9,939 nucleotides of DNA from Vitreoscilla sp. (GCA_030150505.1 JASLFS010000063.1:1-9939); one strand, 5' to 3'. Shown: positions 1 through 7,153, counted from the stretch's first letter. The notes: generated by a model not told the origin, from the sequence alone. A program made the numbers and translations.

Positions 1-401
<401 letters not shown>

Positions 402-411
<10 letters not shown>

Positions 412-536
412 ATAAGCGTGAAGTCAATGCGCCAAACTCAAGATTCACCCCAACCCGAACCGCGCGCCTGAGGCATTGCACCTCAGCGCACCCTTACCTT
501 CCGCGGAGCAACCCGCGTTTGCTCCGCAACCCTCAA
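402..536 (+). other. 23S-5S spacer with three perfect hairpins, no tRNA
   Basis: The stretch between the two rRNAs holds no tRNA. Three stems can be read directly. TTGACT (404-409) pairs with AGTCAA (422-427), extendable by GC/GC over a one-base bulge, and overlaps the mature 23S 3' end. CTGAGG (468-473) pairs with CCTCAG (481-486). GCGGAGCA (503-510) pairs with TGCTCCGC (520-527). Stems in such spacers are commonly RNase processing sites or antitermination-related structures; that role is inference here. Confidence 0.6.
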
Positions 537-652
537 CGCCTGACGACCATAGCCTGCTGGAACCACTCCTTCCCATCCCGAACAGGACCGTGAAACGACT
601 TTGCGCCGATGATTGTATGGATTCCCATGTGAAAGTAGGTCACTGCCAAACG
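537..652 (+). rRNA. rrf: 5S ribosomal RNA, with poorly paired helices I and II
   Basis: The conserved 5S core is clear: TCCCATCCCGAACAGGACCG near 570-589, GTGAAACGAC, GCGCCGATGAT and GAAAGTAGGTCAC. It lies about 125 bases after the 23S gene and ends just before the rrn terminator. The length, about 116 bases, is normal. Helix III pairs perfectly and helix IV is acceptable. Helix I (537-545 with 644-652) has three A/C oppositions, and helix II (552-559 with 596-604) has three mismatches. The 5' end reads like a Burkholderiales 5S, but the 3' strand does not complement it. Ends are set by the helix I limits and are approximate. An open frame over this region is not a gene. Confidence 0.93.
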
Positions 653-661
653 CCTTATACT

Positions 662-691
662 AAGCCCCTAGCTATTGCTAGGGGCTTTTTT
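662..691 (+). terminator. Rho-independent terminator of the rRNA operon
   Basis: AGCCCCTAGC (663-672), loop TATT and GCTAGGGGCT (677-686) form a perfect 10-base stem followed by a run of T (686-691). It starts about 10 bases after the 5S gene and closes the rrn operon. Confidence 0.93.
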
Positions 692-1132
692 ACGTCTCTG
701 AAACAACCAAAACAACCATAATAGTTCACTGATCTGGAAATTGAACCTTTTATCTTGGATGGATTGCTTACTCAGGCTGATAAGGGTACTTGATCAGCAA
801 TAACCTGAAGGATTTAGACCCTTCTGTTGCTACAATATTATTTAATAAACAATACTTTATCAATATCTCAATCCCGCTGGTACTAAGGCCTTAAAGGGCT
901 TGTTCTGTATAATATTATAAAAATATAATAACCTAGTTAACATGAGGATGGATAATTTATATGATGGTTAAACTTGATTATAAATGGTTATTTTTCAGCT
1001 TGATTGTTGATTAATTTGAATTATGCTTAAACAGTATTTTTTATGATTGAGTATCAGGACTATATGACAATATATTTATGATGATTCTTGTGTAAGAGAT
1101 TATTATTCGACTTCTAAAAGAGTTTATATTTT
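692..1132. other. AT-rich intergenic stretch without a credible gene
   Basis: There is no gene of normal length on either strand between the rrn terminator and the pepN promoter region. Visible structure is limited: GCTGAT/ATCAGC (776-781 with 793-798), the 10-base palindrome TAAGGCCTTA (884-893), and an A/T-only inverted repeat TATTATA/TATAATA (913-930). A 17-codon frame at 961-1014 has no other support as a gene. The gap may carry promoters or decayed sequence; nothing identifies which. Confidence 0.5.
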
Positions 1133-1160
1133 TTGTATTCCAAGCTTAATACGTTAAAAT
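1133..1160 (+). promoter_or_regulatory. Candidate sigma-70 promoter of pepN
   Basis: TTGTAT (1133-1138), a 16-base spacer and TAAAAT (1155-1160) form a plausible -35/-10 pair ending 36 bases before the pepN start. In this AT-rich gap other pairings exist, for example TTGAGT at 1047 with TATATT at 1071 (18-base spacing), so the call is moderate. Confidence 0.45.
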
Positions 1161-1196
1161 AGCACATGAGTTTACGACAATAAAAAGGTTATCTAG

Positions 1197-3824
1197 ATGG
1201 CACAAACAAAATATTTAAAAGATTACAGCAGTCCGGACTTTAAAGTAAAACAAATTGATTTACAATTTGAAATTGAATCAGATTTTGTTTCGGTAAAAGC
1301 ACGGAGTGTAATTGTGCCAGTTGTTGATAATCCACAGTTAATCTTAAATGGAACTGCTGAATTAGTTTCTATTTTAATTGATGGGGTATGTTTAACTGAT
1401 TATCAAATTTCAGAAGAAAATGAAACGTTATCGATTGATACTGTATTAAATGATTCTTTTGTTTTAGAAGTCAATACAAAAATTTATCCCGAACAGAATA
1501 AAACTTTAATGGGCTTATACGCATCTAATAATAATTTGTATACGCAATGTGAGCCTGAAGGATTTAGAAAAATAACGTATTATTTCGATCGTCCTGATGT
1601 GATGACTAAGTACACAACGACCATTATTGCGGATAAATCAGATTATCCAATTCTTCTTTCTAATGGTAATAAAATCGCATCTGGTGATATTGATAAAAAA
1701 CGTCATTTTGTAAAATGGTTGGATCCATTTAAAAAACCAAGTTATTTATTTGCTTTAGTTGCTGGTAAGTTTTCAGTGGTTACTGATACTTATACTACAT
1801 TAACTGGCAAAGAAATTGCGATAGAGTTTTATACGGATGAACCCGATAGAAGTAAGGTTATTTATGCCGTTGATTCTTTAAAGCGAGCAATGAGATGGGA
1901 TGAAGAACGATTTGGTTTTGAGTATGATTTAGATATTTATATGGTAGTGGCTGTTGGTGATTTTAATATGGGGGCCATGGAGAATAAAGGTCTTAATATT
2001 TTTAATACTAAATACGTTCTTGCGAATGAAAAAACGGCAACAGATGCAGATTTTGCAGGGATTGAAAGTGTCATCGGGCATGAGTATTTTCATAACTATA
2101 CGGGAAATCGTATTACATGTAGAGACTGGTTTCAGTTGTCATTAAAAGAAGGATTGACGGTTTTTAGAGACCAAGAGTTTTCAGCTGATCAATCTAGTAG
2201 GGCAGTACGCCGCATTGAAAATGTATCTGTATTACGAGCTTTGCAATTTCCAGAAGATTCTGGGCCGATGGCTCATCCTATTCGTCCTCAGTCATATGTT
2301 GAAATGAATAATTTTTACACCATGACAGTATATGAAAAAGGTTCAGAAGTTGTGCGCATGCTTCATACCATACTAGGAGAAGTTGGTTTTCAAAAGGGCA
2401 TGAAGCTTTATTTTCAACGCCATGATGGTGAGGCAATCACTTGTGATGATTTTCGCATGGCGATGGCAGATGCAAATTGTATGGATTTAAGTCAATTTGC
2501 TTTGTGGTATAGTCAAGCTGGTACGCCGCAGGTAAGTGCTAAAGGTGTTTGGGATGCTGAATCTAAAACATATACATTAACCTTTGAGCAAAATATTCCA
2601 GATACACCTGACATGCAAGATAAAGAGCCGATGATGATTCCAATTGTTATGGGTTTAATTGGTCAATCTGGTGAAATTATGCCGTTCAGGCTCCCTGAAA
2701 GCGAAGAACTTGAAGCTGAAACATTATTAATTTTACGTGATAAAGTTCAAGAGTTTGTATTTGAAAATATTAATCAGCAACCTATTCCATCATTATTACG
2801 CGGGTTTAGTGCGCCTATTGAACTAAATTATGATTATTCTGATGATGAGTTGTTTATATTATTAACGCATGATAATGATGAGTTTTGTCGTTATGAAGCT
2901 GCACAAAAATTATATAAACGAGCTATTCAGTTGAATATCATGGCATTATTAGCAGGTAATGAAACAGCTAAGCCACAAGCTTTGATTGATAGCTTAAATG
3001 CGATGATGGAACAAGATATTGATCCTGAATTTAAAGCTATTTTATGGCAAGTGCCAAGTGAGTCGGAGTTGTGGGATAAAAAATATGAGAATATGGATCC
3101 AACAATTATTTGGCAAGCTCGAGAAATCTTGTTAAGTGATTTAGCTATTGGTTGTTTAAAAACATTAGATAAATGGCATTTATTATTGCGTGGCGAAGAG
3201 TCAAAACTACGCCTTGAGAATATTGAAGCATCGAAACAAATTGGTTTACGTCGACTATTAAATGTAACAAGAGCCATGTTGTGTCGAGCTAATCCTAAAA
3301 TGTTATCTTACTTTGCGCAGCAATATGACAGTTTAGCTGCCAATATGACCCATGAAATGGGTATCTTATTGGCTTTAAATCATGCATCAGATAACGAAAG
3401 AATGAATATTTTGAATCAATTTGCAGAAAAGTATATTGATGATGCATTGGTTATGGATAAATATTTCTCTTTAATTGGTTCTAGCTTTGCAGCAGATACT
3501 TTGCAACAAGTTAAAAATGCCATGAACCATCCAGCATTTAGTTTGGAAAATCCAAATAAAGTGCGAGCATTAATTGGTTCATTTAGTCGAAATACACCGC
3601 ATTTTCATGCTGAAGATGGTAGTGGGTATGAGTTTTTATCCAATCAAATTATTGCATTAGATAAATTTAATCCACAGATTTCGGCGAGATTAGCTCAGGC
3701 TTTTAATAATAAAGCATTGTATGACATTCAACGTCAGCAATTAATCGATAAACAATTACAAAGAATATTAAGTAGTCAGCCATCGAAGGATATTGAGGAA
3801 ATTATTAATAAAATCCTAGTTTAG
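1197..3824 (+). CDS. pepN: Aminopeptidase N (M1 family zinc metallopeptidase)
   Basis: This 875-residue cytosolic zinc aminopeptidase removes N-terminal residues from peptides in the late steps of protein turnover; the E. coli PepN is 870 residues. The M1 signatures are all present: exopeptidase motif GAMEN at 259-263, zinc ligands in HEYFH at 295-299 with E318 as third ligand after 18 residues, and the catalytic tyrosine Y379 in VYEKG. Each lies two residues before the E. coli positions, so this is the PepN subfamily and is full length. No signal peptide is seen. The start is an ATG with AAGG eight bases upstream (1185-1188). The next gene begins 41 bases after the stop with no terminator between, so the two may share a transcript. 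Confidence 0.97.
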   Translation: MAQTKYLKDYSSPDFKVKQIDLQFEIESDFVSVKARSVIVPVVDNPQLILNGTAELVSILIDGVCLTDYQISEENETLSIDTVLNDSFVLEVNTKIYPEQNKTLMGLYASNNNLYTQCEPEGFRKITYYFDRPDVMTKYTTTIIADKSDYPILLSNGNKIASGDIDKKRHFVKWLDPFKKPSYLFALVAGKFSVVTDTYTTLTGKEIAIEFYTDEPDRSKVIYAVDSLKRAMRWDEERFGFEYDLDIYMVVAVGDFNMGAMENKGLNIFNTKYVLANEKTATDADFAGIESVIGHEYFHNYTGNRITCRDWFQLSLKEGLTVFRDQEFSADQSSRAVRRIENVSVLRALQFPEDSGPMAHPIRPQSYVEMNNFYTMTVYEKGSEVVRMLHTILGEVGFQKGMKLYFQRHDGEAITCDDFRMAMADANCMDLSQFALWYSQAGTPQVSAKGVWDAESKTYTLTFEQNIPDTPDMQDKEPMMIPIVMGLIGQSGEIMPFRLPESEELEAETLLILRDKVQEFVFENINQQPIPSLLRGFSAPIELNYDYSDDELFILLTHDNDEFCRYEAAQKLYKRAIQLNIMALLAGNETAKPQALIDSLNAMMEQDIDPEFKAILWQVPSESELWDKKYENMDPTIIWQAREILLSDLAIGCLKTLDKWHLLLRGEESKLRLENIEASKQIGLRRLLNVTRAMLCRANPKMLSYFAQQYDSLAANMTHEMGILLALNHASDNERMNILNQFAEKYIDDALVMDKYFSLIGSSFAADTLQQVKNAMNHPAFSLENPNKVRALIGSFSRNTPHFHAEDGSGYEFLSNQIIALDKFNPQISARLAQAFNNKALYDIQRQQLIDKQLQRILSSQPSKDIEEIINKILV

Positions 3825-3857
3825 ATTGTCACGAGGGCTACTTGATTTTATGACAAT
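3825..3857 (+). repeat. Inverted repeat in the pepN-DUF1275 gap
   Basis: ATTGTCA (3825-3831) and TGACAAT (3851-3857) are perfect 7-base arms around 19 bases. The first arm abuts the pepN stop codon and the second ends eight bases before the next start. There is no T-run, so it is not a terminator. A transcript hairpin or an operator are both possible. Confidence 0.5.
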
Positions 3858-3865
3858 GAGAAAGT

Positions 3866-4738
3866 ATGAACTCTGTTGATGAAAGATTAAAAAAACGACC
3901 TAAAAGACCGGGATCAGCAAAAGGAAAAAATGTATCTTGGCAGTCAAGATTACCTTACCTACAAGAATCAAATATTTCTTATGGAAGGTTTCGGTTATTG
4001 GGTTATATCATGGCATTTTTAGCTGGCGCTATTAATGCTGGTGGTTTCTTCGCCGTTGCTCGATATACGTCTCATGTTTCTGGAGAATTATCACGAGGCG
4101 CAGATATGCTTTATATGGGGGAGTGGAAAATTGCCATCACCTCATTCTTAATGGTTGCTAGTTTTATCACTGGAGCGACTCATGCCGCATGGACCATTCT
4201 GTGGGCCAAGCGTATGCGCTTTAGTAGTAGCTATGGCATATCTGTGTGGCTAGAAGCAATATACATGCTCATTTTTGGATTAATGGGAACAATCTTGGCC
4301 ACTTGGCAATGGGGGTTGGCGCCAGTAACCATGATGTTATTAAGTTTTATTATGGGTATGCACAATACAGTATTAACCATATTGTCTGCAGGAACCATTA
4401 GAACAACGCACATGACTGGGTTTGCTACTGATATTGGTATTGAGATGGCAAAAGTCATGCATGTTCGCCGAAAAATGAAATACCCAGCAAAAGTAGAAGT
4501 CAATTCATCTAAAATTAAACTGTATGTTGGAACAATTTTCAGTTTTGTTATTGGTGGAGCCGTTGGAGCTTGGGGTTTTCGGTATTTGGGCTATAAATTT
4601 ACTTTACCAGTTGCAGGTATATTGTTTTTATTGGGCTTACGCTCTGTAGGCTACGATATTAAAGTTCGTTTTCGGGTGTACTTAAGATACCGTCGGCTGA
4701 CTAAAAACAAAACTAAAAAGAATTCTGATTCCAAATAA
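3866..4738 (+). CDS. DUF1275 (YoaK-like) integral membrane protein
   Basis: This is a 290-residue inner-membrane protein of the DUF1275/YoaK family, whose biochemical role is not established. A long, strongly basic and hydrophilic N-terminal tail of about 40 residues precedes six likely membrane segments at about 44-65, 88-113, 124-146, 151-175, 217-240 and 246-262. Family-type motifs are AGAINAGGF (53-61), TSHVSGELSR (68-77) and the stretch 164-193, with GMHNT, RTTHMTG and DIGIE. The C-terminus is again highly basic. It follows pepN by 41 bases and probably reads through from it. The ribosome site is weak (GAGAAA directly before the ATG), so translation may be modest. No other in-frame start close by fits better. 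Confidence 0.85.
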   Translation: MNSVDERLKKRPKRPGSAKGKNVSWQSRLPYLQESNISYGRFRLLGYIMAFLAGAINAGGFFAVARYTSHVSGELSRGADMLYMGEWKIAITSFLMVASFITGATHAAWTILWAKRMRFSSSYGISVWLEAIYMLIFGLMGTILATWQWGLAPVTMMLLSFIMGMHNTVLTILSAGTIRTTHMTGFATDIGIEMAKVMHVRRKMKYPAKVEVNSSKIKLYVGTIFSFVIGGAVGAWGFRYLGYKFTLPVAGILFLLGLRSVGYDIKVRFRVYLRYRRLTKNKTKKNSDSK

Positions 4739-4771
4739 CTATCTAAGCAATTTATACATTTATATCAGAAA

Positions 4772-4787
4772 ATTTGTATTTACAAAT
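4772..4787. promoter_or_regulatory. 16-base palindrome upstream of the peroxiredoxin gene (candidate operator)
   Basis: ATTTGTA, TT, TACAAAT is a perfect dyad (4772-4778 with 4781-4787). It overlaps the putative -35 of the following promoter. It does not fit the OxyR spacing pattern (ATAG-N7-CTAT) or a Fur box that I would recognise. Confidence 0.45.
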
Positions 4788-4808
4788 GGATATCGCTCAT
4801 TGTATAAA
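4780..4808 (+). promoter_or_regulatory. Candidate promoter of the peroxiredoxin gene
   Basis: TTACAA (4780-4785), 17 bases and TATAAA (4803-4808) give a possible -35/-10 pair, with a leader of about 35-40 bases before the ATG. The -35 match is poor, as expected for a regulated promoter, and other pairings in this AT-rich stretch cannot be excluded. Confidence 0.35.
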
Positions 4809-4850
4809 ACGATTGAGTTGTATTTTTACTAATATATAAAGGAGTTTAAC

Positions 4851-5468
4851 ATGGCTGTTTTAGTAGCTAAGCACGCACCATTTTTTCATGACAGTGATAA
4901 AAAATTTAGTGCCGTATTAGGTGATGGTTCAATCGTCAATGACTTTAACTTTAAAGACGCTACTGCTGGTAAATATGCTGTAGTATTTTTCTATCCTTTG
5001 GATTTTACATATGTATGTCCATCAGAAATTATTGCATTTAATAATCGTTTAGAAGAATTTAAAGCTCGCAATGTAGAGTTGATTGCTGTTTCAGTAGATA
5101 GCCAATTCACTCATAACGCATGGCGCAATACACCAGTGAATGATGGCGGTATTGGTACTGTTGGCTTCACTATGGTTGGTGATATTAAACGTGAAATCAT
5201 TCAAGCTTTTGATGTTGAGAGCGCTGGCGGTGTTGCATTCCGTGGCTCATTCTTAATTGATAAAAATGGTGTTGTACAGCATCAAGTCGTTAACAATTTG
5301 CCATTGGGCCGAAATGTGGATGAAATGATTCGCATGGTTGATGCTTTACAGTTCACTGAAGAGCACGGTGAAGTTTGTCCTGCTGGCTGGAATAAAGGTC
5401 AAGAAGGTATGAAGCCTAATGCAGATGGTGTAGCATCTTACTTAGCTGGTAATGCTAGTAAACTATAA
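4851..5468 (+). CDS. Typical 2-Cys peroxiredoxin (AhpC/TSA, Prx1 type)
   Basis: This 205-residue cytosolic thiol peroxidase reduces hydrogen peroxide and organic hydroperoxides. The peroxidatic cysteine is C56 in the PLDFTYVCP motif (Thr53 and Pro49 in place), the supporting arginine is R131 in FRGSF, and the resolving cysteine is C176 in GEVCPAGW. GGIG at 99-102 matches the Prx1 loop associated with sensitivity to overoxidation, but no C-terminal YF motif is seen. The sequence is of the TSA/Prx1 type and longer than E. coli AhpC (187). No ahpF reductase lies next to it, so the electron donor (AhpF elsewhere, or thioredoxin) is unknown. AAGGAG (4839-4844) precedes the ATG at ideal distance, suggesting high expression. 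It stands as a single-gene unit with its own terminator. Confidence 0.95.
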   Translation: MAVLVAKHAPFFHDSDKKFSAVLGDGSIVNDFNFKDATAGKYAVVFFYPLDFTYVCPSEIIAFNNRLEEFKARNVELIAVSVDSQFTHNAWRNTPVNDGGIGTVGFTMVGDIKREIIQAFDVESAGGVAFRGSFLIDKNGVVQHQVVNNLPLGRNVDEMIRMVDALQFTEEHGEVCPAGWNKGQEGMKPNADGVASYLAGNASKL

Positions 5469-5487
5469 TTCATTTGTTTAGTCGATG

Positions 5488-5514
5488 ATAAAAGCCGCAC
5501 TTAGCGGCTTTTAT
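5488..5514 (+). terminator. Rho-independent terminator after the peroxiredoxin gene
   Basis: AAAAGCCGC (5490-5498), loop ACTTA and GCGGCTTTT (5504-5512) form a perfect stem, extended by two A/T pairs on the outside. It begins 20 bases after the stop codon. The A-tract and T-tract on either side make it potentially bidirectional. Confidence 0.9.
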
Positions 5515-5550
5515 TAATTTACTTTACCTCAAATGATAGACATAAGTAAT

Positions 5551-5564
5551 ATTTACTTGTAAAT
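5551..5564. promoter_or_regulatory. 14-base palindrome over the -35 of the OmpA-like gene
   Basis: ATTTAC, TT, GTAAAT is a perfect dyad covering the TTGTAA -35 element. An overlapping dyad AAGTAA-TAT-TTACTT (5544-5558) lies just upstream. Its outer bases resemble the palindrome before the peroxiredoxin gene (ATTTGTA..TACAAAT). A binding site for a dimeric regulator is inference. Confidence 0.4.
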
Positions 5565-5584
5565 TTTGGGTTTAGTTATACAAT
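5557..5584 (+). promoter_or_regulatory. Candidate promoter of the OmpA-like lipoprotein gene
   Basis: TTGTAA (5557-5562), 16 bases and TACAAT (5579-5584) match sigma-70 elements at four and five of six positions. Transcription would start near 5591, giving a leader of about 28 bases. Confidence 0.5.
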
Positions 5585-5618
5585 ATATTCGAAAATTAAA
5601 ATTAAGAGGTATTGCACG

Positions 5619-6272
5619 ATGAGTATCATGAAAAAATTCTCTGTATTATCTTTAGCTTCTATTGTGGCTTTAACAGGATGTGTAACAGATCCTCAAACAG
5701 GGCAACAGAAACTAAATAAAACTGCGATGTATGGTCTTGGTGGTGCAGTGACTTGTGGCATCGTTGGCGCTTTAACGCACGGCAGTAAAGGTGCACGTAA
5801 CTCAGCAGCTGCTTGTGGTGCTATTGGTGTTGGTATTGGCGCTTACATGGATCATCAAGAAAAAGTATTGCGTGAAAGTTTAAGTAATAGTGGTGTTGAA
5901 GTAGAACGCGTTGGTGACCAAATTAAGTTAATCATGCCAGAAAATATTACTTTTGCGACAGGCAGCTCGGTTTTAGATAGCAAATCAACCGATACCTTAG
6001 GAAAAGTAGCTAATGTATTAGCAACTTATACTGATACAACAATTACAGTAGCAGGGCATACTGATAGCACTGGTAGCGATTCATTGAATCAACGTTTGTC
6101 AGAAGAAAGAGCAACTGCAGTTTCTCATTTCTTAAGTTCTCATAACGTGGAAGCAAATAGAATTGCCGTGGTAGGTTATGGCCCTCGTCAACCAATTGCT
6201 AACAATGGCACTGCTGATGGCAGAGCACAAAATCGCCGTGTAGAAATCATGGTAAACCCAAAAGTTCAATAA
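5619..6272 (+). CDS. OmpA-family outer-membrane lipoprotein (YiaD-like)
   Basis: This 217-residue lipoprotein probably tethers the outer membrane to peptidoglycan. A signal peptide ends in the lipobox LTGC with the acylated cysteine at C21; the next residue is Val, not Asp, which favours outer-membrane sorting. Residues about 38-78 form a glycine-rich, zipper-like hydrophobic segment that may insert in or associate with the membrane. The C-terminal OmpA domain (about 100-215) carries the diaminopimelate-binding pair D149 (in HTDSTG) and R164, spaced 15 apart as in E. coli OmpA, and ends with GRAQNRRVEI. The start at 5619 has AAGAGG nine bases upstream; the later ATG at 5628 would be 18 bases away, so 5619 is preferred. 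It is a single-gene unit with its own terminator. Confidence 0.92.
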   Translation: MSIMKKFSVLSLASIVALTGCVTDPQTGQQKLNKTAMYGLGGAVTCGIVGALTHGSKGARNSAAACGAIGVGIGAYMDHQEKVLRESLSNSGVEVERVGDQIKLIMPENITFATGSSVLDSKSTDTLGKVANVLATYTDTTITVAGHTDSTGSDSLNQRLSEERATAVSHFLSSHNVEANRIAVVGYGPRQPIANNGTADGRAQNRRVEIMVNPKVQ

Positions 6273-6290
6273 GAAATTATTCTGAATATA

Positions 6291-6321
6291 AAAAAAGCAC
6301 TTAAATATTAAGTGCTTTTTT
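6291..6321. terminator. Bidirectional terminator shared by two convergent genes
   Basis: AAAAAAGCACTTA (6291-6303) and TAAGTGCTTTTTT (6309-6321) form a stem with A- and T-tracts on both sides. It closes the OmpA-like gene on the plus strand (18 bases after its stop) and the small minus-strand gene, whose stop codon lies 23 bases to the right. Confidence 0.9.
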
Positions 6322-6344
6322 ATTGGTGAATTAAGTTGGCTAAT

Positions 6345-6539
6345 TTAATTTTTTTTAGCATCTTCAACAATTGCCTGCTGATACGCTATTTTAAATAACA
6401 TTGCGTTCGGAATTTCGCCACTCATGAATTGATTAATGACACTCAAAGCATTTTTGCCTTGTTGTCCAGATTGACCAATGCTGCTGACTACTTGTCTAAA
6501 CATTTCATTTCTGCAAACTGAAGTATTAAAGTTCATCAT
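6345..6539 (-). CDS. Small hypothetical protein, 64 residues
   Basis: I do not recognise this protein. It begins MMNFNTSVCRNEMFRQ and has a Ser/Gly/Gln-rich stretch (about 19-28) followed by segments that look helical (about 30-60), ending EDAKKN. It has no signal peptide, membrane segment or zinc motif, and a single cysteine (C9). It is probably a real gene: AAGGAG (6546-6551, minus strand) stands six bases before the ATG at 6539, a consensus-like promoter lies upstream and a terminator lies downstream. An in-frame ATG at 6572 would add 11 residues, but the ribosome site would then lie inside the gene, so 6539 (or the adjacent ATG at 6536) is preferred. It converges on the lipoprotein gene and diverges from the DUF1622 gene. 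Confidence 0.65.
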   Translation of the reverse strand: MMNFNTSVCRNEMFRQVVSSIGQSGQQGKNALSVINQFMSGEIPNAMLFKIAYQQAIVEDAKKN

Positions 6540-6555
6540 CGCTCTCTCCTTTTTG

Positions 6556-6572
6556 ATGGATTTTATATCCAT
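6556..6572 (-). promoter_or_regulatory. Leader hairpin next to the ribosome site of the small gene
   Basis: On the minus strand ATGGAT, loop ATAAA and ATCCAT form a perfect 6-base stem, four bases upstream of the Shine-Dalgarno AAGGAG (6546-6551). In the predicted leader of about 80 bases it could protect the RNA or affect ribosome access; this is inference from position. Confidence 0.45.
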
Positions 6573-6628
6573 TCTAAAAATCTATAATCCTTAGTAAACT
6601 TCGCATTAAATTTTATTCTGTTGTAATA

Positions 6629-6657
6629 GATATACTCAAATATTAGATTGTTGTCAA
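6629..6657 (-). promoter_or_regulatory. Strong candidate promoter of the small minus-strand gene, with overlapping dyad
   Basis: Reading the minus strand, TTGACA (6657-6652) is a perfect -35 element, followed by exactly 17 bases and TATATC (6634-6629) as -10. Transcription would start near 6622, leaving about 80 untranslated bases before the ATG at 6539. A perfect dyad AGATTG-TTGT-CAATCT (6645-6660) covers the -35, a position where a dimeric repressor could block polymerase. Confidence 0.6.
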
Positions 6658-6807
6658 TCTGATGGCATCATTTATTTTATGAAGAAAGTTGGGCAAATAT
6701 TGTAAAGGCGATTATGATTGTGTACTTTATATTAGTTATTTAAATAGTATAGATTTATTTTATAAAAGATATATTGATGGATTTTTCTATTTGTCTTGGA
6801 TGAGATT

Positions 6808-7140
6808 ATGTTTGAAAATGTTATAGAATACATAGTATTAGGTTTAAATACTTGTTCAATTATTGTTTTGTTGTTTGGCGTAGTAAAGGCAATGCAAGGA
6901 TTTGTGGTTAATGAGCTAAATGGCAAGGATCGTTTTGAAATTGCGCATGTGAATAATAAAATAAAAATGTATTTGGGTTCTTATATTTTATTAAGTTTAG
7001 AAATTTTAATTGCTTCCGATATCATAGAAACTATTATGAATCCTTCAGTTGAAGATATTTTAATTTTGGCTGGGATTGTTATCATTCGAACTGCAATTGC
7101 ATTTTTTCTAGGAAAAGAAATTGAAAATGCGGTAGATTAA
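6808..7140 (+). CDS. DUF1622 family small membrane protein
   Basis: This 110-residue integral membrane protein belongs to the DUF1622 family, of unknown function. Three hydrophobic segments lie at about 5-30, 56-73 and 82-102. The family-like core is the second and third segments, with SLEILIASDIIETI, an acidic VEDILILAGI and the arginine-containing IIRTAIAFFLGKEIE near the C-terminus. I chose the ATG at 6808, which has GGAT six bases upstream; an in-frame TTG at 6796 would add four residues (MDEI) but has no better ribosome site. It diverges from the small minus-strand gene, and the 268-base region between the two start codons holds the promoter of that gene. I could not fix a convincing promoter for this one. 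A terminator follows 41 bases after the stop. Confidence 0.85.
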   Translation: MFENVIEYIVLGLNTCSIIVLLFGVVKAMQGFVVNELNGKDRFEIAHVNNKIKMYLGSYILLSLEILIASDIIETIMNPSVEDILILAGIVIIRTAIAFFLGKEIENAVD

Positions 7141-7153
7141 AGACATGTTAATG

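Noticed and set aside
476..721. Open frame of 81 codons beginning MHLSAPLPS
   Set aside because: It runs through the 23S-5S spacer, the 5S rRNA gene and the rrn terminator; it is a chance frame in structured RNA.
961..1014. Short frame MMVKLDYKWLFFSLIVD as a leader peptide
   Set aside because: There is no clear ribosome site, attenuator or adjacent target; pepN starts 180 bases later with its own promoter-like sequence.
2927..3277. Minus-strand frame of 116 codons inside pepN
   Set aside because: It lies wholly antisense to a well-conserved gene and shows no recognisable protein features.
5490..5512. AAGTGCGGC in the peroxiredoxin terminator (reverse strand) and AAGTGC in the next terminator, resembling the Pasteurellaceae DNA uptake sequence AAGTGCGGT
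   Set aside because: Neither is an exact match, the rrn and DUF1622 terminators lack it, and the rRNA looks betaproteobacterial; chance in terminator stems is more likely.
6540..6572. Eleven-residue N-terminal extension of the small minus-strand protein (start at 6572)
   Set aside because: The good Shine-Dalgarno AAGGAG lies inside this extension and serves the ATG at 6539; there is no ribosome site before 6572, and that ATG is buried in a hairpin.
6796..6807. TTG start adding MDEI to the DUF1622 protein
   Set aside because: The ATG four codons later fits the hydrophobic start and has an upstream GGAT; the TTG has no better signal.
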